Source: a virus. Taken from it: a stretch of DNA of 26,348 nt. The translations under genes were made by a program, and so were the position numbers. Every line of letters begins with the position of its first letter. The stretch's first letter is position 1. Below, piece by piece: positions 7,590 through 15,303 of this stretch. The stretch lies in IMG/VR virus record IMGVR_UViG_3300003690_000058, positions 1-26,348 of that record; one strand, given 5' to 3'. The notes below the pieces were generated by a model that searched no databases, was not told where the DNA came from, and saw nothing but the letters and a program-made list of their open reading frames with translations.

Positions 7590-8024
7590 ATGGCTAATCG
7601 AAATTTTAGCAGAGTACAAACTTTAGATAGAGAAATTAAATTTTTATTTGGACAAGCTTTGGTTACAGACGCTTCTGGCGCTGTTACACTTAACGAGAGT
7701 CTTAGTGCTGGGATTAAAAGTTTCGTTTACGTAGCTCAAGGCGTTTATGATATTACTTTAGGAGTTCCAAGTGGAGCTTCAGATAAATATTCAGCTTTGA
7801 TATACTTCGGTCTTACAATGTTTAACGCAGCAGAAGTAGGAACCACGGGGGCGCTTGGTCAACTACAAGTTGATACTGTTTCTACTGATGGAGTTTTCCG
7901 TATTATGATATTAGACCATAACTTCGGGGCAAAGCATCCACGTGATGCGTCTAAAATTAAATTTGTAATCGCTGTAAAGAACTCTAACGTATCTGCTGTA
8001 GGTACTGGAACTCTTACCCAATAA
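7590..8024 (+). CDS. Putative virion protein after the capsid gene (candidate decoration protein)
   Basis: 144 residues with no recognised enzymatic motif. The N-terminus MANRNFSRVQTLDREIKFLFGQ resembles a short protein type often encoded directly after major capsid genes in marine podovirus-like phages. The rest is beta-rich with alternating Gly, Thr, Ser and Val (AGIKSFVYVAQGVYDITLGVP ... IKFVIAVKNSNVSAVGTGTL), compatible with a compact beta-barrel or sandwich. Position and fold suggest a capsid decoration or head-associated protein; a tail role is also possible. It begins after a terminator, which would lower its dose relative to the capsid protein unless read-through is high or an internal promoter exists. 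The start has AAAGGAGA, 6 nt before the ATG. Real gene, uncertain role. Confidence 0.7.
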   Translation: MANRNFSRVQTLDREIKFLFGQALVTDASGAVTLNESLSAGIKSFVYVAQGVYDITLGVPSGASDKYSALIYFGLTMFNAAEVGTTGALGQLQVDTVSTDGVFRIMILDHNFGAKHPRDASKIKFVIAVKNSNVSAVGTGTLTQ

Positions 8025-8035
8025 AGGAGTCAGAC

Positions 8036-8278
8036 ATGATGATAATGGACCCTGAAAAAAAGAAGTCTGGTCTTGTTGTAGCTATCATGAAAAAGCTCAA
8101 AGATGGAAAACAAGTTGAAGAAGCTGAAGTTGAAGAGTTTGATAAACCAGATTACGAAGAAGGATACTCGGCTTCGGTCGATGAAATGTTTGATGCCCTT
8201 AAGGCAGACGATAAATCAAAATTTAAACATGCCCTTAAAAGTTTTATTAAGATGTGCATGGATTCAAGAGAAGATTAA
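8036..8278 (+). CDS. Small acidic protein of unknown function
   Basis: 80 residues. A Lys-rich start (DPEKKKSGLVVAIMKKLKDGK) is followed by an acidic linker (EEAEVEEFDKPDYEEGYS) and a C-terminal amphipathic helix (VDEMFDALKADDKSKFKHALKSFIKMCMD). Small proteins ending in a FxALKxxDxxxFxxALKxFIxxC-like helix are common between capsid and connector genes of podovirus-like phages; no function is known to me. The start has AGGAG at 8025-8029, 6 nt before the first of several Met codons (M1, M2, M4). The last codons lie just before a G/C-rich hairpin region that separates this gene from the next. Confidence 0.65.
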   Translation: MMIMDPEKKKSGLVVAIMKKLKDGKQVEEAEVEEFDKPDYEEGYSASVDEMFDALKADDKSKFKHALKSFIKMCMDSRED

Positions 8279-8281
8279 ATC

Positions 8282-8308
8282 AGGGGGGGATAAAACCTCC
8301 CTTCTTTT
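8282..8308 (+). terminator. Candidate (leaky) intrinsic terminator, alternative to an SD-sequestering hairpin
   Basis: AGGGGGG (8282-8288) pairs with CCTCCCT (8296-8302), with one G-T wobble and a 7-nt loop, followed by TCTTTT (8303-8308), a short T-rich tract. The same CCTCCCT can instead pair with AGGGGG at 8309-8314, which is the apparent SD of the next gene. The two structures exclude each other. This could be a weak terminator, a translational switch, or both. Confidence 0.45.
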
Positions 8309-8319
8309 AGGGGGTTGTA

Positions 8320-9057
8320 ATGGCTGCTTTTACTTTTACTCAATTAGGAGATAGAGTCAGAGAACGAAGTGATATGGAGAACAATAATTTCATAGGTGAC
8401 TCTGAACTAGTAAACTACATAAACGCCTCGGCTGCCGAGTTGCATGATATTGTAGTACAAGTTTATGGAGATGATTATTATGTGGAGACAAAAGAATTTA
8501 CTACTACTTCAGGGGTGTCTTTATATCCTATTAATGATTCTACGTCTTCATATGATTTAGCTATTAGTGATTTTTATAAAGTTAGAGGAGTTGATGCAAA
8601 GCTTAATGGTGCAGAATACTTTACTTTAGAACCTTTTAATTTTAATGAAAGAAATCTTTATGCAAATTTTGGCTCATGGAGTGTTTTAGGAATTACAAGT
8701 GTAAGATACAGACTAGTTGGAGATAATTTTATGTTTACTCCTCAACCTGATTCTGCAGTATCTGTTAAAATTTGGTATATTCCTACATCAGATAAACTTA
8801 CCTATGATTCAGGAACCTCAACTGTAAGTGGTACTATTAGTGTAACTCAAGGTTATGAAGAGTATATTGTACTCGATGCAGCTATAAAGTGTCTGCAAAA
8901 AGAAGAAAGTGACGTTACAGTTTTAGTTGGACAAAAGATAGCAATGAAACGAAGAATTGAAGAAGCTGCAAATAATAGAGATGCAGGAAGCCCTCTGGCT
9001 GTATCTGATATTTATAATGAAAACAACAGATACTGGTGGGGAACTATAAGGACATAA
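8320..9057 (+). CDS. Head-tail connector (adaptor) protein
   Basis: 245 residues. The N-terminal helical part (FTFTQLGDRVRERSDMENNNFIGDSELVNYINASAAELHDIVVQVYGDDYY) is a pattern common to adaptor proteins that bind beneath the portal in podovirus-like phages (the P22 gp4 / T7 gp11 position). A beta-rich middle follows (YKVRGVDAKLNGAEYFTLEPFNFNERN ... VKIWYIPTSDKL), then a long C-terminal helical region (GYEEYIVLDAAIKCLQKEESDVTVLVGQKIAMKRRIEEAANNRD) that would insert between portal subunits. The order capsid, small proteins, adaptor, nozzle fits. The SD is an unusual AGGGGG (8309-8314), which can be hidden in a hairpin. Function is by pattern and position; sequence identity to characterised adaptors is not assessable here. 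Confidence 0.78.
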   Translation: MAAFTFTQLGDRVRERSDMENNNFIGDSELVNYINASAAELHDIVVQVYGDDYYVETKEFTTTSGVSLYPINDSTSSYDLAISDFYKVRGVDAKLNGAEYFTLEPFNFNERNLYANFGSWSVLGITSVRYRLVGDNFMFTPQPDSAVSVKIWYIPTSDKLTYDSGTSTVSGTISVTQGYEEYIVLDAAIKCLQKEESDVTVLVGQKIAMKRRIEEAANNRDAGSPLAVSDIYNENNRYWWGTIRT

Positions 9058-9058
9058 A

Positions 9059-9376
9059 ATGGCTTTAAAGTTTTTTAAAAAGATAAATACTACGATAAAA
9101 GAATTATATCAAACGCAAGAAAATATAGAGCAAGTTTTAAAGCCTATATTAAACTCAGCTATAATTGATGGAGTTTTAATTAAAGATATAGACGTAGGCA
9201 CAAGTGATACAATTGTAAACCATAAGCTCGGTAGACCACCATTAGGGTGGATAGTCATAAAGCGAAATGAAAATGCTGTTATTTATGAGTCTGCAACGAC
9301 AAACAATGACAGAAATAGGTTTTTAATATTACAAGCTTCATCGGCAACAACCGATACTTATTTTTGGATATTCTAG
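9059..9376 (+). CDS. Small tail/fibre-associated protein
   Basis: 105 residues starting one base after the connector stop codon. An N-terminal charged helix (residues 1-35) leads into a short beta domain with the motif VNHKLGRPPLGWIVIKRNENAVIYES and a terminal strand TYFWIF. Short phage proteins with an HxLGRxPxGWIV motif and an aromatic C-terminal strand are frequent near tail fibre genes, where they are thought to be small fibre or adaptor components. No enzymatic residues stand out. An AAGGA SD lies at about 9049-9053. Its place between connector and fibre-like genes supports a virion role. Confidence 0.65.
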   Translation: MALKFFKKINTTIKELYQTQENIEQVLKPILNSAIIDGVLIKDIDVGTSDTIVNHKLGRPPLGWIVIKRNENAVIYESATTNNDRNRFLILQASSATTDTYFWIF

Positions 9377-9385
9377 GATATAACT

Positions 9386-10099
9386 ATGGCTAGTTCAGGA
9401 ACATATTTAAACATAACTTTGCCCGATGTAGGAACTACCTTAGGACCGACATGGGCTACCCAATTAAACTCTGCTTGGCAAAGTTTAGATTCACACGATC
9501 ACAGTAGCGGCAAAGGAGCGCAAGTTCCTTCAGCAGGTATAAGTATTAATGCTAATTTATCCTTTGCAACGGCTGGCACATCATATAAGGCTACAGATTT
9601 GGAGAGTCTTAAGTTTACGAATAATGCAGGTACAGCTTTTACTTCAACTGCTTATGATAATTCTGCATTTAGTGAAGGAGGAACTGGAGAACTTTATTAT
9701 ATAAACTCTGATAATGCTAAATGCCAAATTACAAATGGAACTGTTGTTAACGTCGCCGGACAGGCAGCTATAAAATATAGTGTGTTATTAATTTCTGATG
9801 ATACTACTCTTGCTTTGTCAGATAATTATTCTCTTTATTTAGTAAACAGTAGTACAGTAGCTATTACCGTTACTCTACCTGCAGCCAGTACAGGTACAGA
9901 TGGAAGATTTGTAATAATAAAAGATTATTCAGGAAACGCTAGTACTTATAATATAGGTATAAGGGGCAATGGTTCAGAGCAAATAGATGGAGCAGGTACT
10001 TCTACTACAGATGCTTATACTATAGCTTCTAACTATGGGTCTGTAATTATTGCTAACTATACTTCAGGAACTGGTAATGCTAAATGGACAATCGTATAA
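9386..10099 (+). CDS. Putative tail fibre/spike protein with HDHS motif
   Basis: 237 residues. The N-terminal part has the tail-fibre pattern LPDVGTTLGPTWATQLN ... LDSHDHSSGKG (His37-Asp-His39), often used by phage fibres to dock on the tail and perhaps bind metal. The C-terminal domain (about residues 145-237) is beta-rich: YSLYLVNSSTVAITVTLP ... IIKDYSGNA ... IDGAGTS ... IASNYGSVIIANY. The same module, clearly homologous, forms most of the 118-residue protein at 22018-22374 (shared VTLP, IDGA and IASNYGS). This suggests a shared trimeric or carbohydrate-contact domain used in two places on the virion. It lacks the length of a full host-range fibre, so it may be a short adaptor fibre. The SD is AGGATA. 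Confidence 0.72.
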   Translation: MASSGTYLNITLPDVGTTLGPTWATQLNSAWQSLDSHDHSSGKGAQVPSAGISINANLSFATAGTSYKATDLESLKFTNNAGTAFTSTAYDNSAFSEGGTGELYYINSDNAKCQITNGTVVNVAGQAAIKYSVLLISDDTTLALSDNYSLYLVNSSTVAITVTLPAASTGTDGRFVIIKDYSGNASTYNIGIRGNGSEQIDGAGTSTTDAYTIASNYGSVIIANYTSGTGNAKWTIV

Positions 10100-10108
10100 G
10101 GAGTCAAC

Positions 10109-13100
10109 GTGCCTTTACAAAAACAAAATGTAAACTTTCCCTTAGCTCAAGGACTAAACACTAAAGTTGACCCTAAACAACAACCTCCTGGTACGTTTAA
10201 GGTTCTTCAAAATGTTAAGTTTACAACTATGGGAGAGTTTAGAAAAAGAAATGGCTACAGCTCAATAACTCTTTCCGATGTAGATGGAGCTGCAGTTTCT
10301 AATTCTATAGGACTGTCTAGCTTTAAAAGTCAATTATTAACTTTGACTAAAACTAGAGTATTTTCTTATGCAGAAAATGGAGGAGTCTGGAATAACGAAG
10401 GTCCTTATTCTATTTTGGATGTAGAATCTCAGGTTATAAAACAGAGTAATGTTCAACAAACTGAACTCCAATGTGCTTTTTTAAATAATTTAAAAGTATT
10501 TGCTTGGTGTGAAGTCATTAATGGAAATAATAGAGTTAAAGTATCTGTTATAGATCAAACTGATAGAACTTTTATTGTTAATAGTCTGGAAATTCCTGAT
10601 CAATCTAATACTGACTCTACTCAAAATATTTCTTCTCTAAGGTTAATAGAATTTAGTAATAGAATGTGGATTTTCTATGTAGTTGATGGAGGAACTGATG
10701 CAGATAAATTAATGGTACGTAGATTTGATTTACTAGGTTATGTTGGTGGGGAAGTTTTATTTGCTAATTCCTTTAATGCTGAAGGAGATATTAATATTTT
10801 TGGTTCTATAGGATTATTAGATAATACAAAATATATTTATGATGTAGCTGCAGGAACTGAAAAACTTAGCATAGGACTTTATGATGATTCTAGTGATTTA
10901 ATATATTTACCTATAAAAAGAGATTCTACACTAGGAGGAAGTGTTGCTTATACAGGTGAACAACCTAGTGTAGCCATAGATATGATTACAGACCCTACAG
11001 GTAGAATTATCACAGCTTTCATAGATAATAGTACTAACGTTAAGCTCCAGGTTCATGATGAGAATTTATCTCTACTTACTCCTATTACTACTCCTGATTT
11101 ATACACTTTATCTGATATTTCAACTCCTACCTTTACTGGAAAAAATATATGTGTAGGATCGATTGATTCAGATACTTATACTGTTTTTGTCCATGGTTTA
11201 GGTAATGGAGTTGACTTGTATAACACCTCTACCGATGCTGCATCTTTTGATTCAACTACAGCTAGTTATAAGTATAACTGGACTTTGAATAGTGTAATAT
11301 CATTTAGTTATAATATGACTACTCCCTCAACCCCAAGCGCCTTAACAAATGTTTTGAAAGGAGTGGGTATAGCATCTAAAGCCTTTACTGATGGAATAAG
11401 TCAATACTTTAATGCAGTATGGGATAGTTCATTTCAAAATACCTATTTTACGGTTCGAGCAGATGGAACTATTCATGCTAAAATTAGTGATGGAATTGGT
11501 GGAGGATTATTAAATACTACTAGGTATAAAGCAGGTTCTAGTACAGGCTATCTTACAGCTACTTACAATGTTCCTAGTTTATCTAATGTAGCCGCTATTG
11601 ACTCTAATAATTTTATATTTGTTAGCAAGATACAAGGTAAAATTGTTAATAATAATACAAAATTTTATACCTTATCAGGAATGAACTCTAGCATTCTAAG
11701 CTTTGACAGTCAGGTGGGAAACCAGAGTGTAAGCATAGCCGATAATCTTCATCTTGCAGGTGGGGCGTTAAGAATGTACGATGGAGCTAAAGCTGTAGAA
11801 CATGGGTTCACGACCTTTCCTCCTGTGACTTATCATGCCTCATCGGTAAATGCTTCTGTTGTTTCCCGACCTGGGGTGGATGGAGTTTTTCCTAAACCTG
11901 CTACAATTGCAGGTTCTAATGTTTGGAACTATAGAGCAATTTACACTTGGACAGATGCTCAAGGAAATATTCATAGATCAGGGTTAGCTGCTCTGACTCA
12001 GATAACAGTTGTGAGAGAAGCTACAGTAATATGGGATGATGCTGAAACCTACAGTACAGGTACTAAAGTAATGGCTACTAATGCAGATGGTTTAATTAGA
12101 GATTTTGAAGCAGCACAATACACAATAGCAGACCAAGAACCTTTTGCTGATGATGGAACATACTGGACCTTATTGCCTGACGGATATGCTAGTATAATGT
12201 TAGCAGTTCCTACTCTTCAGCTTACAGATAAATCAGATGTAAAACTAGAAATCTACAGGACAAAAGTTAATGCTTCTATTTACTACAAGGTTACAACTTT
12301 AGACGCTAGTGCAGCTAATAATCCCTTAGTTAGTAATGACAAAAGCTATCAGTGGATGTTAGTAAGTGACGCCCTAACTGACACAGCTATAGCTACTAAC
12401 GAGTTACTCTATACAATGGGAAATGAAGTTGAAAATATTGCTGCTCCTTCAAACTCTATAGTTGAAAGTTTTAAGAACAGAGTTTTTATTGCAGGTTTAG
12501 AAAATAGATTAGAAATGAGATATTCTAAGATTATCCAACTTTTATCGCCTGTATCTTTTAATGATACTGGAGACTATCAGATTTTTGTTTCAGAGGTAGG
12601 GGGTGACATCACAGCTCTGAAGGCAATGGATGATAAGCTTATAATATTTAAAGAACATGCAATCTTTTATCTAGCTGGAGATGGACCAACTAATACAGGT
12701 GAGTTTAACAACTTTATCGAGCCTACGCTTATAAGCTCCGATGTAGGCTGTGTGCGTAAAAATAGTCCAGTTTTTACCCCTCTGGGTATTTTCTTTAAAT
12801 CAAGCAAGGGAATCTTTCTGCTTACTAGGTCCTTGGGCTTAGAGTATAAGGGGGCTCCTGTAGAAGACTACAACTCTTTGACTATAATGGACTCTGATAC
12901 AGTAGCAGATCAAGATCAAGTTAGGTTTTTAACCTCGGATGGAGACACTATAGTCTACAACTACATTCTAGACAGATGGTGTACTTTTGATAACCATAGA
13001 GGTTTAGCATCTCGTATGGTTGGAAATACCTATTATTATTTAAATACAAGTGGTAGTGGTAATTTAGTTTATAAAGAAGTAAATAACAAATTTGACGATA

Positions 13101-13603
13101 ATGGACATCCTGTAAAAATTAACCTTGAAACAGGTTGGATATCGTTTGCAGGGATTCAAGGTTATCAGAGAATCTACAAGATGATGATTTTAGGAGAATA
13201 TAAAACTGATCATTCTTTAACTCTTAAAATAGCTTATGATTTTGATGAAGAATATGTAGACGAACTGACAATGAAGTTTTATGATATAACTTCAACAGAT
13301 ACAGGTGTAGATATAGAAAGTTATAAGTATGGAAATCCTATAACTCCTGGAGTTTATGGAGATCCTGGTTCTAGTACAACCTATACAACGGCTATAGCTT
13401 ACGGTGGAAAGAACAACAATCAATATCAAGTATTAATACAATTAAAAAAACAAAAATGTGAATCATTTAAAATTAGAATTGAAAACTTACAAAATACGGA
13501 CCAAATAGGGGAAGGGTTGATACTGTCTAACCTAGCATTTGTAATTGGAATTAAAGCTGCTGAATATAAGATTAAAACTTCTAGGGTTTTTGGAACTTCG
13601 TAG
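10109..13603 (+). CDS. Large tail nozzle/hub-like protein
   Basis: 1164 residues, almost entirely beta-rich. The start (PLQKQNVNFPLAQGLNTKVDPKQ followed by NVKFTTMGEFRKRNGYSSI) is characteristic of nozzle or tail-tubular-B-like proteins encoded after the connector in podovirus-like phages (role of P22 gp10 / T7 gp12). The nozzle-like core in the last third includes FKNRVFIAGLENRLEMRYSK, DDKLIIFKEHAIFYLAGDGP, SPVFTPLGIFFKSSKGIFLL and IVYNYILDRWCTFDN, read as beta-propeller blade repeats. It is larger than T7 gp12 (794) or P22 gp10 (472), with an extra N-terminal beta region. It would form the DNA exit nozzle and the fibre attachment hub. The start is GTG: AAGGAG lies 6 nt upstream and the first in-frame ATG is some 40 codons in. 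Confidence 0.78.
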   Translation: MPLQKQNVNFPLAQGLNTKVDPKQQPPGTFKVLQNVKFTTMGEFRKRNGYSSITLSDVDGAAVSNSIGLSSFKSQLLTLTKTRVFSYAENGGVWNNEGPYSILDVESQVIKQSNVQQTELQCAFLNNLKVFAWCEVINGNNRVKVSVIDQTDRTFIVNSLEIPDQSNTDSTQNISSLRLIEFSNRMWIFYVVDGGTDADKLMVRRFDLLGYVGGEVLFANSFNAEGDINIFGSIGLLDNTKYIYDVAAGTEKLSIGLYDDSSDLIYLPIKRDSTLGGSVAYTGEQPSVAIDMITDPTGRIITAFIDNSTNVKLQVHDENLSLLTPITTPDLYTLSDISTPTFTGKNICVGSIDSDTYTVFVHGLGNGVDLYNTSTDAASFDSTTASYKYNWTLNSVISFSYNMTTPSTPSALTNVLKGVGIASKAFTDGISQYFNAVWDSSFQNTYFTVRADGTIHAKISDGIGGGLLNTTRYKAGSSTGYLTATYNVPSLSNVAAIDSNNFIFVSKIQGKIVNNNTKFYTLSGMNSSILSFDSQVGNQSVSIADNLHLAGGALRMYDGAKAVEHGFTTFPPVTYHASSVNASVVSRPGVDGVFPKPATIAGSNVWNYRAIYTWTDAQGNIHRSGLAALTQITVVREATVIWDDAETYSTGTKVMATNADGLIRDFEAAQYTIADQEPFADDGTYWTLLPDGYASIMLAVPTLQLTDKSDVKLEIYRTKVNASIYYKVTTLDASAANNPLVSNDKSYQWMLVSDALTDTAIATNELLYTMGNEVENIAAPSNSIVESFKNRVFIAGLENRLEMRYSKIIQLLSPVSFNDTGDYQIFVSEVGGDITALKAMDDKLIIFKEHAIFYLAGDGPTNTGEFNNFIEPTLISSDVGCVRKNSPVFTPLGIFFKSSKGIFLLTRSLGLEYKGAPVEDYNSLTIMDSDTVADQDQVRFLTSDGDTIVYNYILDRWCTFDNHRGLASRMVGNTYYYLNTSGSGNLVYKEVNNKFDDNGHPVKINLETGWISFAGIQGYQRIYKMMILGEYKTDHSLTLKIAYDFDEEYVDELTMKFYDITSTDTGVDIESYKYGNPITPGVYGDPGSSTTYTTAIAYGGKNNNQYQVLIQLKKQKCESFKIRIENLQNTDQIGEGLILSNLAFVIGIKAAEYKIKTSRVFGTS

Positions 13604-13615
13604 GAAAGGTGTAGA

Positions 13616-15301
13616 ATGAAAGATAAAAAATTTAAACCAAGCTTAAAGGATACTGCTCGAAGGGCTAGGATTATATCCGACATTAAGGCATTTGAAAAGT
13701 CTAAAAATATCCCCAACGGAGAAAGACTCAAAAAAGGAGTAGATGCTCCAGTTCAAATTCCTATAACACCGAAAGGTGGTCACAGAGGAGAGTCTGAAAA
13801 TCATGGAAAATTTGGAGCCTTAGACGTAGGTATAGCTCACTTACCCGATGATGTTCAAGCTGAGTTCATAGAATTTATGACAACCAAAGGACATAGAGTT
13901 TATGATGAAAGAGATGAAATCTCTAAAGACCCTAAGAAACAAGCTTTAGGCTTAAGAGCTGGTATAGTTCATATAGATGATAATGTAGATGAAAAAGTAG
14001 CTGACCCTGAAAAGAATTTTGTTCTTGAAAAAGATGAGTCTGATATAGAAAGTGGGTATAAAGACGAACACGGAGATCAGCATCATGGACATGGTACTGG
14101 TGGTGTTTATTCTGGCACTAGGGCTCGGGGCTATGGCTCTGGCTCAGGTGGTGGTACTTACATGCAAGGTGCTCCACCCAGTCGGAAGGGTGGCAAATCC
14201 CAAATAAAACCTTCTGTAAACTGGGCAAAAAAAGCAGCAGACGCCGAGGCAGCTCGGGCAAAGATAGCAGCAGAAGCTGCAGCATATAGAGAAAAAACTA
14301 AAGATTATGAAACCCTAAAAACTAGAAAAGAAGAACTAGAGTCCAAACCATTTAAAGCTCAAAGACAACAAATGATACGACAAGAAGCTCAAGCTAAAGG
14401 GTTAGCTCCATCTCAGGCTGAAGCAGCTATGAAACGTACTGAAGAACGTCTATTTCAACAACAGTTAGCAGCTACTAAAGGGCAAAGAGGTGGAGGAGCT
14501 TCAAGGATTAGAGGATTACGCCGAATGGGTGAAAAAGCCGCTGGTCGTACAGCCGAAATGGGTGCCTTAATGCGTATGAGAGAAAAAGCTATGGCTGAAC
14601 AAGCTTTAAGTGGTTCAGTCTCTACCATGACAGGTCAAGCCCTAAAGGATAGGTGGACCAAAATGGGGCTTGATGTAAATAAAGAAATTGCAAAAATTCA
14701 AGCTGATGCTGCTAGATATGGTGCAGACCTTAGAGCTAGTGCAGCTAGATCCCAAGCCCAAGGGTCAATGATTGGAGGCTTACTCGGAGGGTTAGGAACT
14801 ATAGCCGGATTTGCAATGTTTGGTGGTTCAGATAAAAATATGAAGAAAAAAATTAAAAGAGAAGACTTATATAAAAACGAATATGGAGACTCTTATCCTT
14901 TGTTTGAGAAAGAGGAAGGAGATTCTAAAATCCATACTCCTGTAAAAGTAACTCCTCAAGATTTATTAAAGAAAAAGACTAAACGTCGAAAAGCAGTTAA
15001 ATACGAAAAGGGAGAGCCTAAAGACTTTCATCCCCAAAAGTTTTTAGATGCCTTAAAGCCTCACAGCTTTGAGTATAAGGATAAATTTAAAAAAAATCCC
15101 ATGGGAGGGGAAGGAAGATTTTTGGGTGTAATGGCTCAAGACCTAGAAAAAGCTGGACCAGTTGGAAAGAGTATGGTAGAGGATACCCCAATGGGTAAAC
15201 TAGTTAATTATGGTAAGGGCTTTGGAGCTGTATTGGCTGCACAGGCTCATTTAAACCAAAGACTTAAGGCTCTTGAGTCTAAGAAGAAAAAGAGGAAATA
15301 G
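13616..15301 (+). CDS. Internal/ejection protein: degenerate M15-like module, glycine-zipper segment, S74 chaperone domain
   Basis: 561 residues in four parts. (1) Residues 55-122 resemble an M15 zinc peptidase: His63-x6-Asp70 (HGKFGALD) and His119 (IVHID) match the ligand pattern, but the position three before His119 is Gly116, where M15 enzymes carry the catalytic Glu/Asp. (2) A Gly/His-rich linker (150-195) and a long Ala/Arg/Glu helix (200-380). (3) A glycine-rich hydrophobic segment, 386-402 (IGGLLGGLGTIAGFAMF). (4) A peptidase S74-type intramolecular chaperone: GGSDKNMKKKI with Ser405 and Lys410 as the expected autocleavage pair, then LDALKPHSFEYK, GVMAQDLEKA, LVNYGK and an AHLNQRLKALE helix. 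About 57 polar residues are inserted after the Ser/Lys motif. It is probably packaged in the virion and released with DNA. Domain calls are by motif; the ejection role is inferred. Confidence 0.75.
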   Translation: MKDKKFKPSLKDTARRARIISDIKAFEKSKNIPNGERLKKGVDAPVQIPITPKGGHRGESENHGKFGALDVGIAHLPDDVQAEFIEFMTTKGHRVYDERDEISKDPKKQALGLRAGIVHIDDNVDEKVADPEKNFVLEKDESDIESGYKDEHGDQHHGHGTGGVYSGTRARGYGSGSGGGTYMQGAPPSRKGGKSQIKPSVNWAKKAADAEAARAKIAAEAAAYREKTKDYETLKTRKEELESKPFKAQRQQMIRQEAQAKGLAPSQAEAAMKRTEERLFQQQLAATKGQRGGGASRIRGLRRMGEKAAGRTAEMGALMRMREKAMAEQALSGSVSTMTGQALKDRWTKMGLDVNKEIAKIQADAARYGADLRASAARSQAQGSMIGGLLGGLGTIAGFAMFGGSDKNMKKKIKREDLYKNEYGDSYPLFEKEEGDSKIHTPVKVTPQDLLKKKTKRRKAVKYEKGEPKDFHPQKFLDALKPHSFEYKDKFKKNPMGGEGRFLGVMAQDLEKAGPVGKSMVEDTPMGKLVNYGKGFGAVLAAQAHLNQRLKALESKKKKRK

Positions 15302-15303
15302 AC

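Noticed and set aside
8103-8354. Plus-strand frame overlapping the small acidic gene and the connector start
   Set aside because: It is Lys/Leu-rich, out of frame with both neighbours, and would need to be translated through the hairpin region; the 8036 frame has the better SD and a family-like C-terminus.
13426-13731. Minus-strand open frame across the junction of the nozzle-like gene and the next gene
   Set aside because: It overlaps two supported plus-strand genes, its composition is a shadow, and it has no plausible motif.
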